NCBI GenBank assembly: GCA_964555565.1
Contig: CAZKTF010000225.1
Span: forward strand, 1-5,934
DNA: 5,934 nucleotides
DNA from: CAZKTF01 sp964555565
Lineage (GTDB): Bacteria; Planctomycetota; JAJSAM01; JAKLKS01
Direction of reading: 5' to 3'
Part shown: positions 1 to 3,429 of the stretch, one piece after another
Layout: each line of letters starts with the position of its first letter
Numbering within the stretch: the first letter of the stretch is position 1
Made by a program: the position numbers and the translations under genes
Notes under the pieces: model-generated
What the model was told of the DNA's origin: nothing
Database searches by the model: none
The model's input: the letters and a program-made list of their open reading frames with translations, nothing else

Positions 1-28
1 CGCCCGTCACGAAGATCACCTTGGCCAC
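1..28 (-). CDS. pyrG: CTP synthase, N-terminal fragment (runs off window)
   Basis: Only the first nine codons are present. They start at a GTG (28-26) and read (V/M)AKVIFVTG, which matches the conserved opening of CTP synthases (xxKYIFVTGGVVSSLGKG), the strand leading into the ATP-binding loop. The enzyme aminates UTP to CTP with glutamine and ATP in the cytoplasm. The start lies one base after the kdsB stop (TGA at 32-30). It is preceded on the minus strand by AAGGA with 8 bases of spacing, inside the last kdsB codons, so translational coupling is likely. kdsB next to pyrG is a familiar order in Gram-negative bacteria and makes sense because KdsB consumes CTP. The identification rests on nine residues plus context. 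Confidence 0.72.
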
Positions 29-29
29 T

Positions 30-761
30 TCACCGGTCCTTTCCCTCCGCGCGCCGCCGGCGGCGCACGAAGGCCTCGTAGTCCTCCGGGGTGTCGATGC
101 CCGCCGGGGCCCGCGCCACGCGCACCACGCGGATCCGGTGGCCGTGCTCCAAAGCGCGGAGCTGCTCCAGCGACTCCGTCCGCTCGAGCGGCGTCGGCGG
201 GAGCGCGGCGAAGCGCGCGAGGAAGGCCCTCCGGTAGGCGTAGACCCCGACGTGCCGGAGCGTGGCCGCCGGTCCCGCCGGGTCGCGCCGGTGCGGGATC
301 GGCGCGCGGGAGAAGTAGAGGGCGTCCCCGCGCCCGTCCATGACCACCTTCACCACGGAGGGGCGCGCCGCCTCCTCCGGGTCGCCGAGGGGGGCCGCCA
401 GCGTCCCCATCTCCACGCGCGGGTCCGCCTCCAGGGCCTCGATGAGGGCGTCCAGCGCCGCGGGCTCGATCTCCGGCTCGTCCCCCTGCACGTTGACCAC
501 GACGTCCTCGCCGGGGAGGCGCGCGGCGGCCTCGGCCACCCGATCGGTGCCCGAGGCGCAGTCCGGCGAGGTCATGACCGCCTCGCCCCCGGCCGCGCGC
601 ACCGCCGCGGCGATCCGCTCGTCGTCGGTCGCGACCACCACCCGCGAGACCCGGCGCGCCGCGCGCGCGGCCTCGAGGGTGTGGACGACGAGCGGCTTCC
701 CGGTCCTGGCGAGGAGGGGTTTCCCCGGGAGCCGCTGCGCCGCCATCCGGGCGGGGATCAC
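30..761 (-). CDS. kdsB: 3-deoxy-manno-octulosonate cytidylyltransferase (CMP-Kdo synthetase)
   Basis: KdsB transfers CMP from CTP to Kdo, giving CMP-Kdo for lipid A-core assembly; it is a cytoplasmic enzyme. Seen in the 243-residue product: the nucleotide-binding opening IPARMAAQRLPGKPL (2-16), VVVATDD (41-47), SGTDR (70-74), NVQGDEPEI with the acidic metal/CTP site (90-98), the SVVKVV...ALYFSRAPIPH block (135-156), HVGVYAYRR (170-178) and GIDTPEDYE (221-229). The length fits the family (about 245-260). The start given is the GTG at 761, the only ATG/GTG/TTG available at the N-terminus, but it cuts into the first beta strand and has no ribosome binding site. A CTG at 773 in the same frame adds four residues (giving LALVVIPAR) and lies 7 bases after GGAGGG, so it may be the true start. 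The usual IPARYxSxRLPGKP has Met in place of Tyr here. It lies downstream of a lipoprotein gene and is coupled to pyrG. Confidence 0.93.
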   Translation of the reverse strand: MIPARMAAQRLPGKPLLARTGKPLVVHTLEAARAARRVSRVVVATDDERIAAAVRAAGGEAVMTSPDCASGTDRVAEAAARLPGEDVVVNVQGDEPEIEPAALDALIEALEADPRVEMGTLAAPLGDPEEAARPSVVKVVMDGRGDALYFSRAPIPHRRDPAGPAATLRHVGVYAYRRAFLARFAALPPTPLERTESLEQLRALEHGHRIRVVRVARAPAGIDTPEDYEAFVRRRRRAEGKDR

Positions 762-834
762 TACGAGCGCCAGCGGACGGCCCTCCGAGACGACGGGACC
801 CCGCGGCGCCGGTGAGGGCCGCCGCGCGCGGTCC

Positions 835-1464
835 TCACCGCCGAACCCTCGGCGGCGGGTTCTCGAAGCCCTCCCCGGACGAGCCGCTTCCGGTCACCAC
901 GCGGAACCCCGGTGTCGTCTGGTCGAGGGAGAGGAGGAGGAACTTGAGGTCCTGGTAGACCCCCGCCGCGGCGCGGGTGTCGGCGCGGGAGCCCGCCCCC
1001 GGCATGAGGAACAGGGAGCGGACCTTCCCACCCGAGTCGAGCCAGACCACGCCCATCGCGCTCGACGGGGCGGCGTCGGGGGAGGCCTCCACCGCGTAGC
1101 GGCCGAAGTCGGTGGCGTCGAAGGCGGCCGCCAGGCGTCTCGCCTCCTCGTCCTCGAGGACCTTCGCGTCGGTGATGCGGGTGCGGCCCTTCAGGAGCAC
1201 CTCCCCCTCGGGGCTGGAGCGGTTGACGAAGGCGAGGCTCTGGAGCCGGCTCTTCGAGACCGCCCGGAGCTCCATCCACCCCGCGCGGATCCGGGGCCCC
1301 GCGGCGGCCTCCGCGCGCGCGGCGGCGGACTCGTCCACCGACGCGCTGGAGTAGGGGACGCCGCCCGCGGAGGCGCCGCCTCCCCCGCCCGACGCGCAGC
1401 CCGCTGCGAGGAGGGCCGCGGCGAGGGGCGCGAGGACGCACGCGGGAACGAGGAGTCGCGGCAC
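835..1464 (-). CDS. putative lipoprotein of unknown function
   Basis: This 209-residue protein is not recognised. Residues 1-22 form a lipoprotein-type signal: PR, a hydrophobic Leu/Ala stretch, then LLAAG-Cys23. The -3 residue is Ala rather than Leu, so the lipobox is acceptable but not ideal. A Gly/Ser/Ala tether (24-45) follows. The globular part contains WMELRAVSKSRLQSLAFVN (63-81), an acidic patch (LEDEEARRLAAAFDATDFGRY, 103-123), then GVVWLDSGGKVRSLFLMPG (138-156) and VYQDLKFLLLSLDQTTPGF (169-187). The alternating hydrophobic pattern suggests beta strands with a few helices. The start is a GTG with no Shine-Dalgarno sequence; a TACCGT hexamer ends 6 bases before it. About 60-70 bases separate it from kdsB in the same direction, so it may head that operon, possibly as an envelope protein. 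Its reality is supported by the signal peptide, good GC-rich codon use and a clean position between neighbours. Confidence 0.75.
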   Translation of the reverse strand: MPRLLVPACVLAPLAAALLAAGCASGGGGGASAGGVPYSSASVDESAAARAEAAAGPRIRAGWMELRAVSKSRLQSLAFVNRSSPEGEVLLKGRTRITDAKVLEDEEARRLAAAFDATDFGRYAVEASPDAAPSSAMGVVWLDSGGKVRSLFLMPGAGSRADTRAAAGVYQDLKFLLLSLDQTTPGFRVVTGSGSSGEGFENPPPRVRR

Positions 1465-1470
1465 GGGAAG

Positions 1471-1476
1471 ACGGTA
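1471..1476 (-). promoter_or_regulatory. possible -10 element of the lipoprotein-kdsB-pyrG operon
   Basis: TACCGT on the minus strand (TANNNT pattern) ends six bases before the GTG at 1464, the distance expected if transcription starts at the start codon itself. No Shine-Dalgarno sequence is present, which would fit a leaderless message. No convincing -35 element was found. It is a short motif and could be chance. Confidence 0.25.
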
Positions 1477-1589
1477 ATCGCGCGGGAGACGCCTGGGAAG
1501 GAAAAGGAAGCCGACCGGTCACCACCCCGTCACCCCGGGGCAGAGGCAGGGACTGTCCCCTGCGAGGGGACTGTCCCCGCCGAGGGATC

Positions 1590-1604
1590 CGGGGCGCAAC
1601 CCCG
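1590..1604. other. small hairpin inside the repeat cluster
   Basis: CGGGG and CCCCG (5-bp stem) enclose the loop CGCAA. It sits between the second and third GGGACTGTCCC copies, directly next to another hairpin. No T-run follows on either strand, so a classic intrinsic terminator is unlikely. It may be part of a composite REP-like unit. Confidence 0.45.
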
Positions 1605-1621
1605 CGGCGTCAAGGACGCCG
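1605..1621. other. 7-bp stem hairpin inside the repeat cluster
   Basis: CGGCGTC and GACGCCG are perfect inverted arms around a three-base loop (AAG). It abuts the hairpin ending at 1604. There is no T-tract, so it is not a typical terminator. Function is unknown. Confidence 0.5.
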
Positions 1622-1674
1622 AGGGGATGCGCGGGACTGTCCCCGTCGATGGGTCTGTCCCCGGGGGGGCGGGG

Positions 1675-1680
1675 TAGGAT
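1675..1680 (+). promoter_or_regulatory. possible -10 element of the nucleotidase gene
   Basis: TAGGAT (TANNNT; four of six matches to TATAAT) ends nine bases before the ATG at 1690. The AGGA inside it (1676-1679) could instead be a Shine-Dalgarno sequence with 10 bases of spacing; the two readings compete. No clear -35 element is visible upstream, where the last GTCTGTCCC repeat unit lies. Confidence 0.25.
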
Positions 1681-1689
1681 CCGGCCGCG

Positions 1690-3021
1690 ATGCGCGCGGC
1701 ACGGCGGGTCCCGGGCCTCCTCCTGCTCTCCACGCTCCTCCTCCCGCCCGCCCGGGCCGCGGTCCCCCGCGAGGACACGCTCCTCCTGTTCCACACGAAC
1801 GACCTCCACGGCCACGTGGAGCGCGCGGCCACGCTCGCGGGCCTGGTGCGGGCGGAGCGTGCGAAGCGGCGGGACGTCCTGTGGCTCGACGCGGGCGACT
1901 TCATCACGGGGACGCCTGTCTCGACGGTCTTCCGGGGGATCCCGGTCTTCACCGTGGCCTCCCTCATGGGGATCGACGCCGGCTGTCTCGGGAACCACGA
2001 GCTCGACTACGGCTGGGCCCGCGTCGCGCTCTTCCGGGAGGCGGCCTCCTTCCCGCTGCTGTGCGCCAATGCCTGGGCCCCGCCGCCCCCGGGGAAGACG
2101 GGCCGCGGGCCGCTGCTGGGCGACGCGGCGTGGCAGGTGTTCGACGTGGACGGGGTGCGCGTGGGGGTGATCGGGGCGCTGACCGAGGACACCCCGCGGC
2201 ACGTCGTGCGGCGCGGGAACGAGGGGGTCGTGTTCGAGCGCGCCGCGGAGGCGCTCCGCCGCCTCGTCCCCGAGGTCCGGCCCCGGTGCGACCTCCTCGT
2301 GGCCCTCACGCACGTGGGCTACGAGGGGGACCTCCTCCTCGCCCGCGACGTGAAGGGGATCGACGTGATCGTAGGGGGCCACTCCCACACCGACCTCCCG
2401 GGCCCGGTGAAGGTGGGGAGGACGCTCGTCGTGCAGGCGGGCTGCTACGGGAGGACCCTCGGGCGCCTCGACCTCGTGGTGGACCTGGAGAAGGGGGGCG
2501 TGGCCCGCTGGGAGGGGAAGCCCGTCCCCGTGGACACGGCGACGCAGCCCCTCGACCCGAAGGTAGCCGCGGCGGTGCGCGACCTCGAGGCGAAGGTCGA
2601 GGGGACCGTGGGCGCCGTCGTGGCGAAGGCCTCCCGTCCCCTGGGGAAGGCGGACCTCCAGGGGCTGGCGGAGCGGGCCTTCCGGGAGGCCCTCGGGACC
2701 GACCTCGGGTACATGAACGCCCACGGGGTCCGCGACACCGTCCCCGCGGGACCGGTGACGGTGCGGCAGCTCTGGACGGCGTTCCCCTTCGACGACACGC
2801 TTTACCGCGTCCGCGCCAAGGGCGCGGTCCTCGGGGACTGGGCCCGCCGCCAGCTCGGGGCCCCGCCGGAGCCCGCGCGGGTCTACACCGTGGCGACCAA
2901 CACCTTCGTGGCCGACCACCTCCAGGAGGAGATCCCCGGCGCCGAGCCCGGCGCCGAGGACTCAGGCCTCTCCATGCGCGACTGCATCGTCGAGTGGGTC
3001 CGCGCGCGCAAGGATCTCTGA
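1690..3021 (+). CDS. exported 5'-nucleotidase-family metallophosphoesterase
   Basis: Predicted to hydrolyse nucleotides or related phosphate esters outside the cytoplasm with two metal ions. The 443-residue protein begins with a Sec signal (MRAARR, Leu-rich core, likely cleavage after PARA-23). The metallophosphatase domain (about 31-265) has the full ligand set: NDLHGH (37-42; D38, H40), DAGD (67-70; D70), GNHE (101-104; N102, H103), THVG (207-210; H208) and GGHSHT (229-234; H231, H233). A 5_nucleotid_C-type domain follows (about 300-405) with NAHGVRD (343-349) in place of the usual NxGxxR substrate loop, and FPFDD (365-369). The C-terminus reads TVATNTFVADHLQ, where UshA and CD73 have a GGDG(F/Y) motif, so one aromatic substrate contact seems absent. 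At 443 residues it is shorter than UshA (about 550), and its substrate may differ. It is divergent from the lipoprotein-kdsB operon. Its relation to the downstream phosphatase across a 408-base gap is unclear. Confidence 0.9.
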   Translation: MRAARRVPGLLLLSTLLLPPARAAVPREDTLLLFHTNDLHGHVERAATLAGLVRAERAKRRDVLWLDAGDFITGTPVSTVFRGIPVFTVASLMGIDAGCLGNHELDYGWARVALFREAASFPLLCANAWAPPPPGKTGRGPLLGDAAWQVFDVDGVRVGVIGALTEDTPRHVVRRGNEGVVFERAAEALRRLVPEVRPRCDLLVALTHVGYEGDLLLARDVKGIDVIVGGHSHTDLPGPVKVGRTLVVQAGCYGRTLGRLDLVVDLEKGGVARWEGKPVPVDTATQPLDPKVAAAVRDLEAKVEGTVGAVVAKASRPLGKADLQGLAERAFREALGTDLGYMNAHGVRDTVPAGPVTVRQLWTAFPFDDTLYRVRAKGAVLGDWARRQLGAPPEPARVYTVATNTFVADHLQEEIPGAEPGAEDSGLSMRDCIVEWVRARKDL

Positions 3022-3042
3022 GCGCGCCGCCGCACGACTCAC

Positions 3043-3049
3043 AAGGAGG
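3043..3049 (+). promoter_or_regulatory. orphan strong Shine-Dalgarno sequence
   Basis: AAGGAGG followed by T is a near-perfect anti-SD complement, but no ATG, GTG or TTG lies within the next 4-15 bases. A second purine-rich tract, GGAGGAGG (3054-3061), also lacks a start. The inverted-repeat region begins about 25 bases later, and the next gene (3430) has no ribosome binding site of its own. It could be a remnant left when repeat DNA entered between an SD and its gene, or chance in purine-rich DNA. Confidence 0.3.
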
Positions 3050-3075
3050 TCGCGGAGGAGGCGAAAGAAACGGAT

Positions 3076-3102
3076 TCACCACGGAGACACGGAGACACGG
3101 AG
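3076..3102. repeat. outer inverted repeat, left arm
   Basis: This 27-base arm is perfectly complementary to 3294-3320. It has an 8-base period: CACGGAGA begins at 3080, 3088 and 3096. Confidence 0.9.
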
Positions 3103-3139
3103 GACGGCAGGAGGAGGGGGGACGGCAGGGAACGTCGGA

Positions 3140-3167
3140 TCACCAGAGAGACACAGAGGGCACAGAG
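3140..3167. repeat. inner inverted repeat, left arm
   Basis: This 28-base arm pairs with 3214-3241 except at two positions, one of which would be a G-U wobble in RNA. It begins TCACCAGAGAGA and continues with CACAGAGGG units at 3152 and 3161. It shares the TCACC edge with the outer arm but has A where the outer unit has the second G of CACGGAG-like DNA. Confidence 0.88.
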
Positions 3168-3213
3168 GGAGGCAGCGGATGGATGCAATGGCCTTCCCCC
3201 TGTTCCTGCCGTT

Positions 3214-3241
3214 CTCTGTGTCCTCTGTGCCTCTCTGGTGA
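3214..3241. repeat. inner inverted repeat, right arm
   Basis: Partner of 3140-3167, ending CTCTCTGGTGA. The loop between the inner arms (3168-3213) contains GGCAG and CTGCC, which would extend the stem further. Confidence 0.88.
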
Positions 3242-3259
3242 AACATCGTCGTCGGCCTT

Positions 3260-3277
3260 CTCCGTGTCTTCGTGGTG
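3260..3277. repeat. unpaired repeat unit
   Basis: CTCCGTGTCTTCGTGGTG is related to the outer right arm, with a TTC in place of TCTCC spacing. It has no matching left-side copy in the window. Confidence 0.7.
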
Positions 3278-3293
3278 CTCCGTCGTCGTCGTT

Positions 3294-3320
3294 CTCCGTG
3301 TCTCCGTGTCTCCGTGGTGA
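3294..3320. repeat. outer inverted repeat, right arm
   Basis: Perfect reverse complement of 3076-3102. It ends GTGGTGA and lies 110 bases before the ATG of the phosphatase gene. Confidence 0.9.
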
Positions 3321-3337
3321 TTCGTTGCCTCGTCCCT

Positions 3338-3354
3338 CTCCGTGCCTTCGTGGT
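3338..3354. repeat. unpaired repeat unit, right edge
   Basis: CTCCGTGCCTTCGTGGT is nearly identical to the unit at 3260-3277 (one internal difference). It marks the right end of recognisable repeat DNA. Confidence 0.7.
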
Positions 3355-3413
3355 CCACGCCGTCGCCGTCGGCCCCGCACGTCGAAATCGCGGGCCGGCC
3401 GCGCGGACGCGGC

Positions 3414-3419
3414 GATACT
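3414..3419 (+). promoter_or_regulatory. possible -10 element of the phosphatase-TPR gene
   Basis: GATACT (four of six matches to TATAAT) ends 10 bases before the ATG at 3430. The intervening GGTTCCTCCC is pyrimidine-rich and offers no Shine-Dalgarno sequence, so a very short leader is possible. No clear -35 element is seen. Confidence 0.25.
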
Positions 3420-3429
3420 GGTTCCTCCC

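Larger units (their letters stand above)
1549..1661. repeat. cluster of four GGGACTGTCCC palindrome-like repeats
   Basis: Copies lie at 1549-1559 (GGGACTGTCCC, followed by C), 1566-1578 (GGGGACTGTCCCC), 1633-1643 (GGGACTGTCCC) and 1651-1661 (GGGTCTGTCCC, a variant that loses part of the symmetry). The perfect form is a dyad of five or six bases around one central base. The centre is T in every copy on the + strand, so all face the same way. The cluster occupies the gap between two divergent genes (1465-1689). It could be a REP-like dispersed palindrome family of the kind associated with RAYT transposases, or a set of operators for a dimeric regulator. The sequence alone does not decide. No protein-coding gene is supported in this gap. 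Confidence 0.75.
3076..3354. repeat. nested CACGGAG/CACAGAG inverted-repeat region
   Basis: This covers most of the 408-base gap between two genes (3022-3429). The outer arms at 3076-3102 and 3294-3320 are a perfect 27-bp inverted repeat; the left arm is TCAC plus three units of the 8-base CACGGAGA (last unit 7 bases). The inner arms at 3140-3167 and 3214-3241 are a 28-bp inverted repeat with two mismatches, built on 9-base CACAGAGGG units. Two further same-family units without left partners lie at 3260-3277 and 3338-3354. A direct repeat GACGGCAGG occurs at 3103-3111 and 3121-3129. Every reading frame gives low-complexity peptides (TETRRHG, HRDTEGTEG), so coding is doubtful. Repeats of this look are scattered in intergenic DNA of many unrelated environmental bacteria; their function is not known to me. 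An RNA across it could fold into a long cruciform-like structure. No transposase is present. Confidence 0.88.

Noticed and set aside
340..1677. Plus-strand open frame of 445 codons across kdsB and the lipoprotein gene
   Set aside because: It covers the antisense of kdsB, whose motifs are unmistakable, and its product is Arg/Gly/Ala-rich without motifs.
1519..2919. Minus-strand open frame opposite the nucleotidase
   Set aside because: Low-complexity composition, no family motif, and antisense to a gene with complete catalytic motifs.
3022..3075. Intrinsic terminator after the nucleotidase
   Set aside because: There is no stable GC hairpin followed by a T-run in this stretch; termination could involve the downstream inverted repeats or Rho, which cannot be judged here.
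3076..3320. Inverted repeats as insertion-sequence ends
   Set aside because: The DNA between the arms (about 190 bases) has no transposase and consists of more repeat units; no target-site duplication was seen.
3140..3354. CRISPR-like array
   Set aside because: Units differ in length and orientation, spacers are irregular and low in complexity, and no cas gene is present.
3140..3358. Minus-strand open frame of 72 codons through the CACGGAG repeats
   Set aside because: The peptide is only the translation of the repeat units (DTETRR, HRGHRERQ). There is no SD and no domain, and the same DNA is open in several frames.
3238..3429. N-terminal extension of the phosphatase frame upstream of 3430
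   Set aside because: The extra 64 residues come from repeat DNA and would bury the lipoprotein signal peptide that begins at 3430.
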